64,000 nucleotides of DNA from Chryseobacterium sp. CH25 (GCF_004119455.1 NZ_NRQT01000009.1:1-64000), one strand, 5' to 3'. Positions 17,329 through 26,487 are shown, counted from the first letter of the stretch. The notes: generated by a model from the sequence alone, not told the origin. Program-made: numbers and translations.

Positions 17329-17551
17329 ATGAACAGCTTAATTGCAAATTACGAAAGAATTTTGGAGATTTTACGGGAAATTTCAGATGAAACACTTTTA
17401 TCTTACCAGAGACGTATTCCTAAAATGAAGGATTTATTACCTTGGGAACTCCGAAAAGAATCAACCAAAAAGACTACAAACCACAGTTTTGCTTGTTTAA
17501 AAAGCATAGAAAAAGAATTGAAACATTATTCTCTCAGCTACGTGACCAATT
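17329..17551 (+). pseudogene. IS982-type transposase remnant, N-terminus fused to a C-terminal piece
   Basis: ATG 17329 opens with MNSLIANYERILEILREISD, the start of the IS982-family transposases common in Flavobacteriia. After codon ~35 (MKDL, about 17435) the sequence jumps to a 116-base segment that belongs to the C-terminal half and is read in the wrong frame. The middle of the gene, including part of the DDE domain, is missing. The left end might be near 17258, where ACCCGATGTGCATTATG resembles a terminal repeat, but I find no matching right end. It is non-functional. Confidence 0.75.
17436..17551 (+). repeat. 116-base direct repeat, copy A
   Basis: Nearly identical to 18571-18686 (two differences seen, a T/C and a C/T). 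Both are the same piece of an IS982-type transposase gene (TPKRINQKDYKPQF, then RKRIETLFSQL in the correct frame). The pair flanks the DUF6624 gene. Confidence 0.85.
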
Positions 17552-17632
17552 GAAAGAGCGCATTTATTAGGTTCACTGATAGCCGTTCTTTAACAGCTTG
17601 TTTGATAGGTATAATTATTACATGTTGTGTTG

Positions 17633-18223
17633 TTAATTCGGATTGAACTGAATATTGAAATTCTTTAAATAATCCTCTATTGGTTCCATTCCCATTTCTT
17701 TTCTTCTTTCGTTCACAGTTTCAGGATTTTCTAATTTATACAATTTACCATTTTCTATTTGTGAACCATATATTTGGGGGTTTCCTTCGTCCATTAAAAT
17801 CCTATCTTTCATCAATGCATATTGTTGTTTAGATAAGTCTCCATTTTTAACCGCTTTCTCTATTTGTGGAAAATACTTTTTTCTGATTTCTTTAGTACTA
17901 TGTTGCAGTCCTAACCAGATTGCATCCATTTGTTTTTGGCCTACTTCCTTTAATGTTGGCATACCACACTTTTCAATAATGCTAATCACTAATTCTTGAT
18001 TCCTATGGTCTTCTTTAGCGTATTTGATGAGTTCGTTTGATTTTCTAATCTTTTGGTCACTTTCTAAAACTTCGCTCAAGATTTGATTTTTTTTGCTGCA
18101 ATCGACTTCAATAATATCTACTGAACCTACATAGACAAATTTATCCTTATTCATATAAAGGAATATTGATATCATTAAAACAAGAGCGGCTAATATGTTA
18201 AATAGTATTTTTTTTATTTTCAT
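17633..18223 (-). CDS. DUF6624-like protein with N-terminal membrane anchor
   Basis: 196 residues. One transmembrane helix or uncleaved signal (ILFNILAALVLMISIFLYM, about 6-24). The C-terminal half has LGLQHSTKEIRKKYFPQIEKAV (split here), then QYALMKDRILMDEGNPQIYGSQI and PETVNERRKEMGMEPIEDYL, the conserved blocks of the DUF6624 family, which has no known activity. The gene is opposite in strand to the IS982 remnants on both sides, so it looks like a passenger trapped between or inserted into decayed IS copies. The AT-rich codon use resembles the RHS region. Confidence 0.75.
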   Translation of the reverse strand: MKIKKILFNILAALVLMISIFLYMNKDKFVYVGSVDIIEVDCSKKNQILSEVLESDQKIRKSNELIKYAKEDHRNQELVISIIEKCGMPTLKEVGQKQMDAIWLGLQHSTKEIRKKYFPQIEKAVKNGDLSKQQYALMKDRILMDEGNPQIYGSQIENGKLYKLENPETVNERRKEMGMEPIEDYLKNFNIQFNPN

Positions 18224-18314
18224 TTCTATTTTTGTGTCATATTCAAAATAGATTGACCATTTTGGTTAAAAATTAATTGTAAAAATAGGAATTATTTTTA
18301 AGCGCACGCTCTAA

Positions 18315-18783
18315 AATATGTAAAGATGAACAGTATTGTTATCCAAACAGAGGTTTTTTGCGGATCATAGCAAATGTCTTTTTATGGCTACAACTTCACG
18401 CGGTTTATTCTGTGAACGGTGTTTTTTAAAGTATAGACCTAAGTCCGGCATCTATTCATGATATTCACTTTTTGAAGGACATTAAAGAACGGTTGTCTGA
18501 TTGTATCTTGCTTGTTGATAAAGGGTATCTCTCATCAGAGGCACAGGTAGATTTGTTTAATTAAGCTAATATTACCTTGGGAACTCCGAAAAGAATCAAC
18601 CAAAAAGACTACAAACCACAGTTTTGCTTGTTTAAAAAGCACAGAAAAAGAATTGAAACATTATTCTCTCAGCTATGTGACCAATTTATGATAAGAAGGA
18701 ATTATGCAAAAACATTTGAAGGATTCAAAACAAGAGTTTTAGCAAAGATTACAGCTCTTACAATTGTTCAATTTATTTATTAA
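18315..18783 (+). pseudogene. IS982-type transposase remnant, central and C-terminal part
   Basis: Reads as transposase DDE-domain sequence with stops: HAVYSVNGVF, stop, SIDLSPASIHDIHFLKDIKE, then LLVDKGYLSSEAQVDLFN, stop, then TPKRINQKDYKPQFCLFKKH and RRNYAKTFEGFKTRVLAKIT to the end at 18783. The catalytic Asp before KGY is present but in-frame TAA codons at about 18428 and 18561 disrupt the gene. It is the complement of the N-terminal remnant at 17329 and may be the other part of the same ancestral copy. Confidence 0.8.
18571..18686 (+). repeat. 116-base direct repeat, copy B
   Basis: Matches 17436-17551 with about two substitutions, in the reading context of the transposase C-terminus. 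Recombination between the copies would excise the DUF6624 gene. Confidence 0.85.
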
Positions 18784-18887
18784 AAACTATTAAACATAAA
18801 AATCAATTGGTAATTCATACCCTCAATTATCAATCATCATGCATCAAAAAAGCCCCCTCCTGACAAACAGTTGTCACAACTCCTCTC

Positions 18888-18895
18888 TATCTTTG
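18888..18895 (+). promoter_or_regulatory. -7 element before GyrI-like gene
   Basis: TATCTTTG matches TAnnTTTG, 22 bases upstream of the ATG at 18918. GTTGTC lies about 17 bases further upstream and could be a weak -33 site. Confidence 0.5.
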
Positions 18896-18917
18896 GTCTA
18901 TAATAAAAAATCAAGAA

Positions 18918-19376
18918 ATGAACAACGTTAAAATTGAACCCTTTAAAGTAATCGGAATCGCAGTAAGAACAACCAATGAGAATGAACAGGCGGCAAAGGA
19001 TATTCCTGTATTATGGGAGAAATTTATGCAGGAAAATGTGTTGAATAATATCCCTAATAAAATAGACAATACTATTTATTCTATTTATACAGATTATGAA
19101 AAGGACCATACAAAGCCTTATACTACGTTGTTAGGATGCAAAGTAGAAAGTCTTGAAAATATTCCTGAAGGAATGATTGGAAAATCTTTTGAGGGCGGTG
19201 ATTACATCAGATTTACAGCAAAAGGAAATCTGGGAGAAGGTCTGGTCATCAATGAATGGTTTAAAATCTGGAATATGGATTTAGGTAGAACTTTTACTGC
19301 TGACTTTGAAATATACGGAGAAAAAGCACAGAACCCTTCCGATGCAGAAGTAGATATTTTAATTGCTATAAATTAA
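18918..19376 (+). CDS. GyrI-like / effector-binding domain protein
   Basis: 152 residues, the length of a stand-alone GyrI-like domain. It has IEPFKVIGIAVRTTNENEQAAKDIPVLWEKF, followed in pieces by IYSIYTDYEKDHTKPYTTLLGC, GGDYIRFTAKGNLGEGLVINEW and ADFEIYGEKA, the strand order of the AraC-type effector-binding fold (SOUL/GyrI superfamily). Such proteins bind small hydrophobic ligands or, in GyrI, DNA gyrase. No HTH is present, so it is not a regulator on its own. It has its own promoter. The ligand is unknown. Confidence 0.8.
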   Translation: MNNVKIEPFKVIGIAVRTTNENEQAAKDIPVLWEKFMQENVLNNIPNKIDNTIYSIYTDYEKDHTKPYTTLLGCKVESLENIPEGMIGKSFEGGDYIRFTAKGNLGEGLVINEWFKIWNMDLGRTFTADFEIYGEKAQNPSDAEVDILIAIN

Positions 19377-19434
19377 AAGCTTAAAAAAAGAAAAAACTAC
19401 CTAATCTAACAAAATATTCAGTTGAAGACGCGAT

Positions 19435-19483
19435 ATTCCCCTCCTCTGGAGGGGTGTCAAATCAAAGATTTGACGGGGTGGTT
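19435..19483. repeat. CCCCTCC/GGAGGGG palindromic repeat, copy 1
   Basis: TTCCCCTCCtcTGGAGGGG, then a TCAAATC-AAA-GATTTGA hairpin, then CGGGGTGGTT. The same layout occurs at 37539-37597, 61013-61050 and, inverted, 38026-38085. Its last bases overlap the end of the dgkA gene. Confidence 0.8.
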
Positions 19484-19835
19484 AAAAAACATACTTCCAA
19501 TACACAAGAACTCCAATAATAACCGAAACCATAGCAATAAGCACAACCGCACCGGCTGCAATATCCTTAATAAAGCCGATTCTTTTATCAAAATTTGGCT
19601 GGACGATGTCACATATCTTTTCGATGGCTGTGTTGAAAATTTCAGCACTCAAAACAGCTACAGAAGCCATAAGAACAAGAGCTGCATCAATAGTGGTAAG
19701 CTTTAAATAAAAAATAAGAAACAGATTAATAACGAAAGCCAGAAGCTCAATCTGGAAATTTCTTTCCGTTTTGGCCATCATAAAAACACCCCGGAAAGCA
19801 TTCAGAAAACTTTTATAGAGAGGTGGTTTTTGCAT
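19482..19835 (-). CDS. dgkA: Diacylglycerol kinase family (undecaprenol kinase) membrane protein
   Basis: 117 residues, the size of the bacterial DgkA-type integral membrane kinases, which phosphorylate diacylglycerol or undecaprenol with ATP. The signature EIFNTAIEKICDIVQP (about 65-80) and the following DxxAGAVV match the catalytic Glu region. Three transmembrane helices are visible (about 30-46, 50-66, 95-113). The N-terminus KSFLNAFRGVFMMAKTERNFQIE is the conserved amphipathic entry. In Bacteroidota such proteins most often recycle undecaprenol for cell-wall synthesis; that substrate is inferred. The 3' end abuts a palindromic repeat. Confidence 0.85.
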   Translation of the reverse strand: MQKPPLYKSFLNAFRGVFMMAKTERNFQIELLAFVINLFLIFYLKLTTIDAALVLMASVAVLSAEIFNTAIEKICDIVQPNFDKRIGFIKDIAAGAVVLIAMVSVIIGVLVYWKYVF

Positions 19836-20058
19836 GGTTCTTTTATTTTTTTCAACAAAGATAGCTTTTGTATTTTGATTGTTGCCGGTAATCTGTTATA
19901 TTTGGAAAACTAAGATTACAATATATTCAGCAGTCAATATTTTGAGATAAAAATATACCGCTATGGAAACCAGAACGTAATATCGGGTCTGAAACCCCAT
20001 TGACGATCTTTGTTAAAAACTCGTCAGGATTATTCTTTTCTTTGTTGTATGTATTTAT

Positions 20059-20066
20059 TATATTTG
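20059..20066 (+). promoter_or_regulatory. dnaN -7 element
   Basis: TATATTTG fits TAnnTTTG, 23 bases before the dnaN ATG. TTTGTTG about 14-18 bases upstream could serve as the -33 region. Confidence 0.55.
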
Positions 20067-20088
20067 TAGAAACTTATTTTATAAATCT

Positions 20089-21219
20089 ATGAAATTTATT
20101 ATTTCAAGTGGTGAACTGCAGAAGGCGTTGCAAACTGTAAGTGGCGTAATATCAAGCTCTCAATCGAGACCGATTTTAGAAAACTATCTTTTTGAATTAG
20201 ACGGAAATAATGTTACCATTACAGCATCTGACGGCGAGACAACTCTTGTAACTTCTCTGGAAGTAAAGTCGGATGATTCAGGTAAATTTGCTGTTCCTGC
20301 TAAAATTTTTCAGGATTTTATCAAGACGTATGGAGAACAGCCTTTAACATTTGTTGTAAAGGACAATGCAGAAGGAACTGGAAGCCAGCTTGAGATTTTA
20401 GATGAAAAAGATAATTTCGCAGTAGCATTAGATAATGCTGATGACTATCCTGAATTACCGGAATTCGATGCTTCTCAAAGCGTGGTAATGCCGGCTGGAG
20501 TATTGTCTGAAGCTTTAACCAATACATTATTTGCCACCAGTAACGATTCTCTTCGTCCCGTAATGACAGGAGTATTATTCCAATTTGGAGAAAACGAAAC
20601 CAATTTCGTTTCTACAGACTCTCACAGGCTTGTTGTTTACAAAAGAGCAGACCTGATGAATGCTGAACCAATGGAGTTTATCATGCCTAAAAAACCTTTG
20701 AATATTTTCAAAAATATTCTGGCAAGTTCTAATGATGACGTTAAAATCGACTTCAACGAGAACATGGCTAAATTTACTTTTGGTAAGCATATCTGGATCT
20801 GTAGACTGATTGATGGTAAATATCCAAACTATACAGCGGTAATCCCTAAAGAAAACCCGAATGTATTAACCATCAACAGAAACCTTCTGTTAGGAGCAAT
20901 CAAGAGAGCATCTATCATGTCTAATAAATCTACCAACCAGGTAAGATTTAAGCTTTCAGGAAATATTCTTCACCTTCATGCAGAAGATACTGAATATGCA
21001 AACAAAGCAGATATGCAGATCCCTTGTGACTATAACGGAGAAGATATCAATATCGGATTCAGCTCTAAATTCTTAACAGAAATGTTAACGATCTTAGGTT
21101 CTGATGATATCACAATGAAAATGTCTCAGCCAAACAGACCGGGAATTATTGAACCGCTTGATGGTCTTGAAGAAAACGAAAACATCTTAATGTTATCAAT
21201 GCCGGTAATCGGATTGTAA
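20089..21219 (+). CDS. dnaN: DNA polymerase III sliding clamp (beta subunit)
   Basis: 376 residues, standard for DnaN. It forms the ring-shaped homodimer that tethers DNA polymerase III. Three clamp repeats are recognisable, with conserved pieces SRPILENYLFEL (about 26-37), NDSLRPVMTGVLF (domain 2), STDSHRLVVY, KYPNYTAVIPKENPN (about 244-258) and the C-terminal LMLSMPVIGL, where the family ends with M-P-[MV]-R/x-L. No dnaA or recF is adjacent, so this is not an origin-linked operon. It is monocistronic with its own promoter and terminator. Confidence 0.97.
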   Translation: MKFIISSGELQKALQTVSGVISSSQSRPILENYLFELDGNNVTITASDGETTLVTSLEVKSDDSGKFAVPAKIFQDFIKTYGEQPLTFVVKDNAEGTGSQLEILDEKDNFAVALDNADDYPELPEFDASQSVVMPAGVLSEALTNTLFATSNDSLRPVMTGVLFQFGENETNFVSTDSHRLVVYKRADLMNAEPMEFIMPKKPLNIFKNILASSNDDVKIDFNENMAKFTFGKHIWICRLIDGKYPNYTAVIPKENPNVLTINRNLLLGAIKRASIMSNKSTNQVRFKLSGNILHLHAEDTEYANKADMQIPCDYNGEDINIGFSSKFLTEMLTILGSDDITMKMSQPNRPGIIEPLDGLEENENILMLSMPVIGL

Positions 21220-21236
21220 TAGTAAAAACAAATACT

Positions 21237-21264
21237 AAAAAGCTGGAGTAATCCGGCTTTTTTT
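21237..21264 (+). terminator. dnaN terminator
   Basis: AAAAAGCTGGA / TCCGGCTTTTT stem with loop GTAA and a run of seven T, 18 bases after the stop. Confidence 0.85.
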
Positions 21265-21669
21265 GTTTCCGAATTACCAAAGGCCTTTAATAGGTTCAAT
21301 TGTTTTCAAAGTTTACCATATAGCTTCATAAAATCAACTTGTTGATTCAGTCTTTGCTCCCTTAAAATAAACATCTGGATCATAAGAACTTTGCGTTAAA
21401 AAATATTTATTTAATATAAACGCTAAGATCGCAAAAAGAGATATCATAAAACTGCATATTTCTGTTCGCAAGGGCATTTTATTCAGCAGAGGCAGTGAGT
21501 TATAATTCAATTAAGATAATAGAAAGGAAACAGTCATTTCTTGTTGAGTGAAACGCCTTTGCGATCTTAAAAAATAATTATATAATTGTAAAATATTAGC
21601 GTGCATTGCGTTATAGAAAACAAATCAAAATATAATTAAAAACAGCAGCTTAGATTATAACTCTAAATT
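21265..21669. repeat. Intergenic region with dispersed repeat copy
   Basis: 405 bases without a gene. About 21305-21410 repeats the element seen at 15860-15965 (AGCTTCAT, ATCAACTTGTTGATTC, then a CTTTGCG block). The rest contains GCGATCTT/AAGATCGC stretches (21425-21440 and 21558-21570) that could pair over about 130 bases. No promoter stands out. Confidence 0.5.
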
Positions 21670-22500
21670 ATGGAAGTGAAAATACAATCTTACCAGTCTT
21701 CAGATTTTCTTTCAGAATTTACTACTGAAAATTATACTGTCATGATATGGAATGGAACGGGAGTATTTTCTGTAGATGGAATCAATTATCCTTATCATGG
21801 TTATAATATTCTGTTCCTCTCACCTTATCAGAAACTGAAATTATCTTCCGATTCAGAAGAACCTATCAATGTTCTTCTTTTTCATGGGGACTATTACTGT
21901 ATTGAATATCATAAGGATGAAGTAGCCTGTAACGGACTTCTTTTCAATAATATCTATCTGAATCCTCGTATAGAACTTTTAAAAGAGAATTATGAATACA
22001 TTCTGGAACTTTTTAATCATATAAAAAAGGAAGGAACCGAAAATCATCAGTTTTCACAATCTATTATTAAAACATACATTCAGCTGATTCTTGCCATCTG
22101 CAGCAAACAGAAAAGTGGTATTGAAAATAACCTGACAGTCAACGAAAAGCTACCCAACAGGAACGCTGTTGAATTTCAAAAACTGCTGGAAGAGAATTTC
22201 AAAACAGAAAAAGAGCTTTCCTTTTATAGTGATAAACTCAATATTACCAATAATACATTAAGTAAGCTTATCAAAAAAGAGTTTGCTAAAACACCTACCC
22301 AGCTTATTAATGAGAGAATCATTCTGGAGTCTAAAAAACTGCTTCATTTAACGTATCGTTCCATAAAAGAGATTGCTTCAGAATTGGGATTTGATGATGA
22401 ATTCTATTTCAGTAGGTATTTCAAAAAAGCTGTAGGGTGCTCTCCAAAGCAATATCGGGAAAAAGTAGGTATTTCCGTGGTGGCAAAAATGTCCATGTAA
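21670..22500 (+). CDS. AraC-family transcriptional regulator
   Basis: 276 residues. The N-terminal ~130 residues are a cupin-like sensor part (FSVDGINYPYHGYNILFLSPYQKL). The C-terminus has two HTHs: LSFYSDKLNITNNTLSKLIKKEF (about 182-204) and IKEIASELGFDDEFYFSRYFKKAVGCSPKQYR (about 235-266), the standard AraC DNA-binding domain. The downstream DUF417 gene starts 64 bases later on the same strand, so that gene is the likely target. The inducer is unknown. In E. coli a related pairing (AraC-type RclR with DUF417 RclC) answers reactive chlorine; that role is only an analogy here. Confidence 0.88.
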   Translation: MEVKIQSYQSSDFLSEFTTENYTVMIWNGTGVFSVDGINYPYHGYNILFLSPYQKLKLSSDSEEPINVLLFHGDYYCIEYHKDEVACNGLLFNNIYLNPRIELLKENYEYILELFNHIKKEGTENHQFSQSIIKTYIQLILAICSKQKSGIENNLTVNEKLPNRNAVEFQKLLEENFKTEKELSFYSDKLNITNNTLSKLIKKEFAKTPTQLINERIILESKKLLHLTYRSIKEIASELGFDDEFYFSRYFKKAVGCSPKQYREKVGISVVAKMSM

Positions 22501-22564
22501 TGTCCTGAAATATCTATGTCAGGGCTGTTGGCATGAGAATACCTTTGTTAAAAAAGTAAATCAC

Positions 22565-23188
22565 ATGCAAAACAGTAGTTTATACAATCGTTTATTAAAG
22601 CTAGATGCTTATTTCTTCAATTTTCTGAGAATATCAATATTTGTAGTTATGGCCTGGATTGGCGGACTTAAAGCTTTTCAATATGAAGCTGACGGAATTG
22701 TTCCGTTTGTTGCCAATAGTCCTTTCATGAGTTTTTTCTATAAAAATGCTGGAAATAAAGTATTGAATGAAGATCAAAAACTGGTTTCAGAATACACATT
22801 ATATAAAAATCTTGAAGGGAAAATTAGTAAGAAAAACATTGACTGGCACACAGAAAACGGAACCTATATCTTTTCTTACGGATTGGGAACGATGATTATT
22901 GTGATAGGAATTTTAGTCTTATTGGGAATTTGGTTTCCTAAAGTCGGAGCAGTAGGTGGAGCTTTAACTTTTCTCATGTCATTGGTTACCTTGTCTTTTC
23001 TGGTGACCACTCCCGAAGTGTACGTGCCTAATCTTGGTGGTGATTATCCAACACCTCATTACGGATTTCCTTATCTTTCCGGAGCAGGACGTCTTGTTTT
23101 AAAGGATATTATTATGATGGCTGCCGGACTTGTTTTATTTTCTGATAGTCTGAAGAAAGTTTTGAAACCATCTGTTCAGACATTATAA
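22565..23188 (+). CDS. DUF417 (YkgB/RclC-like) membrane protein
   Basis: 207 residues with four hydrophobic helices (about 22-40, 96-120, 123-146, 178-195). Conserved blocks of the DUF417 family are visible: VVMAWIGGLKAFQYEADGIVPFVANSP near the N-terminus (split here for length: MAWIGGLKAFQYEA and IVPFVANSPFM) and the C-terminal LSGAGRLVLKD. Members are inner-membrane proteins; one, RclC, contributes to hypochlorous acid resistance in E. coli. The 64-base gap from the AraC gene suggests regulation by it. Activity is unknown. Confidence 0.85.
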   Translation: MQNSSLYNRLLKLDAYFFNFLRISIFVVMAWIGGLKAFQYEADGIVPFVANSPFMSFFYKNAGNKVLNEDQKLVSEYTLYKNLEGKISKKNIDWHTENGTYIFSYGLGTMIIVIGILVLLGIWFPKVGAVGGALTFLMSLVTLSFLVTTPEVYVPNLGGDYPTPHYGFPYLSGAGRLVLKDIIMMAAGLVLFSDSLKKVLKPSVQTL

Positions 23189-23257
23189 ATTGGTTATCAT
23201 AATTTTAGGGAGAAGCCAGGTGTAGATGGATTTCTTCAGGCTCCCAAAGAGAAATAA

Positions 23258-23425
23258 ATGAAAATTAATTCTCTTAAAGTCGCTCTGAAATTTCTGTATT
23301 TCTCAAAAAAACACGACATTTGTACCGCGAAAAACCGACTCAATCATTGGACGGAATTTCAAATAAAAGTTTCAAAAATAGGGCAGATGAAACCTGGTGT
23401 TTCGTTTGACGAATTAAACAAGTAG
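23258..23425 (+). CDS. Possible small ORF before pheT
   Basis: ATG 23258 to TAG 23425, 55 residues, beginning MKINSLKVALKFLYFSKK and containing one Trp and one Cys. It ends 12 bases before the pheT start. There is no recognisable family, and the composition could equally be non-coding leader sequence. A coupling role in pheT expression is conceivable but unsupported. Confidence 0.22.
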   Translation: MKINSLKVALKFLYFSKKHDICTAKNRLNHWTEFQIKVSKIGQMKPGVSFDELNK

Positions 23426-23437
23426 ATAGATAAGCAA

Positions 23438-25840
23438 ATGAAAATATCAAACAACTGGCTGAAAGACTTTGTAAAAACGGAATTGAAAACTGAAAGAATC
23501 GGTGAATTCCTTACAGACATAGGTCTAGAGGTTGAAGGGATAGATAAATTCGAAAGTGTAAGAGGCAGTCTGGAAGGAATTGTTGTAGGGAAAGTATTAA
23601 CCTGCGAAAAGCATCCGAATGCTGATAAACTGAAGAAGACAACAGTAGATGTTGGAAACGGAAAGGTATTGAATATCGTTTGTGGTGCTCCTAACGTAGA
23701 AGCAGGACAAACAGTTCCAGTAGCAGTTGTCGGAACAAAAATCTATGACAAAACCGGAAACTTTTTTGAAATTAAAGAAGCAAAAATCAGAGGTGAAGTT
23801 TCTCAGGGAATGATCTGTGCAGAAGACGAATTAGGTCTTAGCGAAGATCATGGCGGAATTATGGTTTTAGATGAAACCAAATATGAAGTAGGGAAGAACT
23901 TTGCAGACTATTTTGAATTGACGAATGACGAGGTTATCGAAATTGGTTTAACACCAAACAGAACCGATGCAATGTCTCATTATGGGGTTGCAAGAGATCT
24001 GCATGCTTTCCTTTCTACCAACCAACAGAAGTCTCAGTTTAATAAAGTAGCTTCTGAACCTTTAAATAACGAAGGTTCTCACGATTTCAAACTTGAAATT
24101 GAAGATGCAGAGCTTTGCCCAAGATATATTGGAGCTGTGATTGAAGATGTAAAAGTTGCAGAATCTCCAAGCTGGTTAAAAGACAGACTAAAAGCAATCG
24201 GATTAAGCCCGATTAACAATATTGTAGATATTACAAACTATATTCTTCACGGATACGGACAGCCGCTTCACGCATTTGATGCAGATAAAATTGCAGATAA
24301 AAAAGTGAAAGTAGGAGTTGTAAAACCGGGAACAAAGTTCACTACTTTAGACGGAGTAGAAAGAACCCTGAACGGTACTGAAATCATGATTAAAGACGGT
24401 AAAGATACCCCGATGTGTATTGCCGGAGTTTTTGGTGGTGAAAATTCAGGAGTATCTGAAACTACCAAAACTATTTTCCTTGAAAGTGCTTACTTTAATC
24501 CTGTAGCAGTAAGAAAAGGAGCTAAAGTTCACAGCTTGAATACAGATGCTTCTTTCAGATTTGAAAGAGGAGTAGACCCGAACCTTACAAGAACTGCTAT
24601 TACTCACGCTATTAAAATGATTCAGGAAATAGCTGAAGGGAAATTGGTAGGGGAGCTTTTAGAAGAATATCCTAAGAAAATTGAAGATAGCTATGTGATC
24701 ATAAGATTCTCTAAAATTGAACAGATTTTAGGAACAAAAATTCACAGAGAAAAAGTAAAAGAGATCCTGAAGGCATTGGAAATTCAGGTATTAAATGAAA
24801 TTCCTAACGGTTTTGAAATCTCTGTTCCAGCTTACAGAGCAGACGTAACAAGAGAAATTGACGTTATTGAAGAGATTTTAAGAATCTATGGATACAATAA
24901 AATTGATGCTCCACAAAAGATATCATTTACACCGGTTAAACTGAGTGCAAATGATCAGGATGAATTGGAGAACAGTTGGGCAAGATCTTTACAGAGCCTT
25001 GGTTTCCATGAAGTAATGAATAACTCATTAACTTCTGTAAAGGATGAAACAGACGCTGTAAAACTATTGAATCCATTAAGTGGTGATCTTGCATTCATGA
25101 GAAAGTCTTTATTGGAAGGACTTCTTCAGAATACAGTATACAACATCAACAGAAAGAATGAAGATATCAAGTTCTTTGAACTAGGAAAGATCTATCACAA
25201 AAGAGATAAATACGAAGAAAGAAAGCAGTTAGCTATTATCGTTTCAGGAAGAGATGTTGCAGAGAACTGGTTACAGCCAAAATCTGCAGTAAGCTTCTAC
25301 AACCTTAAAGCTTATGTAAAAGTTTTATTGGAAAGATTAGCTGTAAACTATAAGGAAGTAGCTTTATCTGACGAAAGATTCTCTGATGCGCTAGCTTATG
25401 AAGCAGATGGTAAAGTCTTGGTAAGAATCGGGAAAGTATCTCCGGTATTGCTTAAGGATTTTGATATCGATCAGGATTGCTTCTATGCTGAAATTGAAAT
25501 TGAATTAGCTCAGGAATTACGTTCTAAAAACGAATTGAAGTTTAAAGACATTCCGAAATTCAACAAAATCAGAAGAGACTTAGCTTTATTGATTGATAAG
25601 AATATTAACTACCAGGAGCTATACCAGACAGCGAAGAAGAACAAATCTCCATTCATTAAGAGCATCAACCTATTCGATGTATATGAAGGGAAAAATCTTC
25701 CTGAAGGTAAGAAGTCTTACGCAATGAGTTTCGAGCTGTTAAACGAAGAAAAAACATTGGAAGAGAAAGAAATTACAGAAGTAATGGATTCTTTAATTAA
25801 ATCTTTCCAGAAAGAATTCAATGCAGAATTAAGATCTTAA
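23438..25840 (+). CDS. pheT: Phenylalanyl-tRNA synthetase beta subunit
   Basis: 800 residues, the family's usual length. With PheS it charges tRNA-Phe as an alpha2-beta2 tetramer. Domains in order: N-terminal tRNA-binding OB fold (about 40-150, VVGKVLTCEKHPNADKLKKT pattern), B3/B4 editing domain (about 210-390, NNIVDITNYILHGYGQPLHAFD), B5 (about 400-475, ending DVTREIDVIEEILRIYGYN), catalytic-like domain, and the C-terminal anticodon-binding FDX-ACB domain (about 705-799, FPKFNKIRRDLALLID type). pheS is not in the window, so the two subunits are not in one operon here. Confidence 0.97.
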   Translation: MKISNNWLKDFVKTELKTERIGEFLTDIGLEVEGIDKFESVRGSLEGIVVGKVLTCEKHPNADKLKKTTVDVGNGKVLNIVCGAPNVEAGQTVPVAVVGTKIYDKTGNFFEIKEAKIRGEVSQGMICAEDELGLSEDHGGIMVLDETKYEVGKNFADYFELTNDEVIEIGLTPNRTDAMSHYGVARDLHAFLSTNQQKSQFNKVASEPLNNEGSHDFKLEIEDAELCPRYIGAVIEDVKVAESPSWLKDRLKAIGLSPINNIVDITNYILHGYGQPLHAFDADKIADKKVKVGVVKPGTKFTTLDGVERTLNGTEIMIKDGKDTPMCIAGVFGGENSGVSETTKTIFLESAYFNPVAVRKGAKVHSLNTDASFRFERGVDPNLTRTAITHAIKMIQEIAEGKLVGELLEEYPKKIEDSYVIIRFSKIEQILGTKIHREKVKEILKALEIQVLNEIPNGFEISVPAYRADVTREIDVIEEILRIYGYNKIDAPQKISFTPVKLSANDQDELENSWARSLQSLGFHEVMNNSLTSVKDETDAVKLLNPLSGDLAFMRKSLLEGLLQNTVYNINRKNEDIKFFELGKIYHKRDKYEERKQLAIIVSGRDVAENWLQPKSAVSFYNLKAYVKVLLERLAVNYKEVALSDERFSDALAYEADGKVLVRIGKVSPVLLKDFDIDQDCFYAEIEIELAQELRSKNELKFKDIPKFNKIRRDLALLIDKNINYQELYQTAKKNKSPFIKSINLFDVYEGKNLPEGKKSYAMSFELLNEEKTLEEKEITEVMDSLIKSFQKEFNAELRS

Positions 25841-25864
25841 TATAAAGATTACAGAAATATACAG

Positions 25865-25892
25865 AAACGGGCTTTTTAAAGTCCGTTTTTTT
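25865..25892 (+). terminator. pheT terminator
   Basis: AAACGGGCTTT / AAAGTCCGTTT hairpin with one G-T pair, followed by seven T, about 25 bases after the stop. Confidence 0.85.
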
Positions 25893-26487
25893 GTTTTTAA
25901 TCATGGGATTCAATGATTGAGATGAAGAATAAGCATCACCACAAGTTTGTCACTCTGTAAAAGTCTAAGCACCCTTGATAGATACAATCGAAATTTAGAT
26001 TCCTACGGAATGACAAAGATACTGTAGAGCTTATTGTGCTTTAAGAAATCTGCGTTATCTGCAAAATCAGTGATAGCTTTTTTAGGTTAGAAAACGCAAA
26101 GGCGCAAAGAATGATCCTACCAAACGTTTTTAAGGCGCAAGAGAATCAAAGATTCTCAGCAAGGACTGTGCTTTCAAATGATATATATATTATTTGTGCA
26201 TTCGTGGCAATTATAAAAGCATATTTTAGCAGTATACAATTTTATCAGAGATAAAATCTTTGCGCCTTAAAAACAGCCGAATTATAGATTACCTTGCACC
26301 TTTGTGATCTCCAACTTTCTAATCTGCCAGGTTGCATTTCAAAGATGAGATTGCGTCGCTTCGCTCTCAATGACATTAGTGGTATTTGGGAAATTATTTG
26401 TTATTCTCGTGTTTAAAATAAACGAAGATATCAACTGTTAAAGAATAATAAAATTGACCACAGCCCGTTTAAATAATATAAAATCCG
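25893..26487. repeat. Repeat-rich intergenic region
   Basis: About 600 bases with no credible gene. It is a mosaic of repeats found elsewhere in the window. 25946-26030 has TTGTCACTCTG and AGATTCCTACGGAATGACAAAGAT, with relatives at 45207-45235 and 45419-45457. 26243-26275 has TTTTATCAGAGATAAAATC then TTTGCGCCTTAAAA, with relatives at 45464 and 45600. 26085-26125 and 26150 carry further GGCGCAA(A/G)GA pieces. Confidence 0.6.

Noticed and set aside
19422..19706. Plus-strand ORF of 94 codons
   Set aside because: It is antisense to dgkA and begins in a palindromic repeat.
20059..21219. Replication origin next to dnaN
   Set aside because: dnaN is here without dnaA, recF or a cluster of DnaA-box-like sites, so no origin can be supported.
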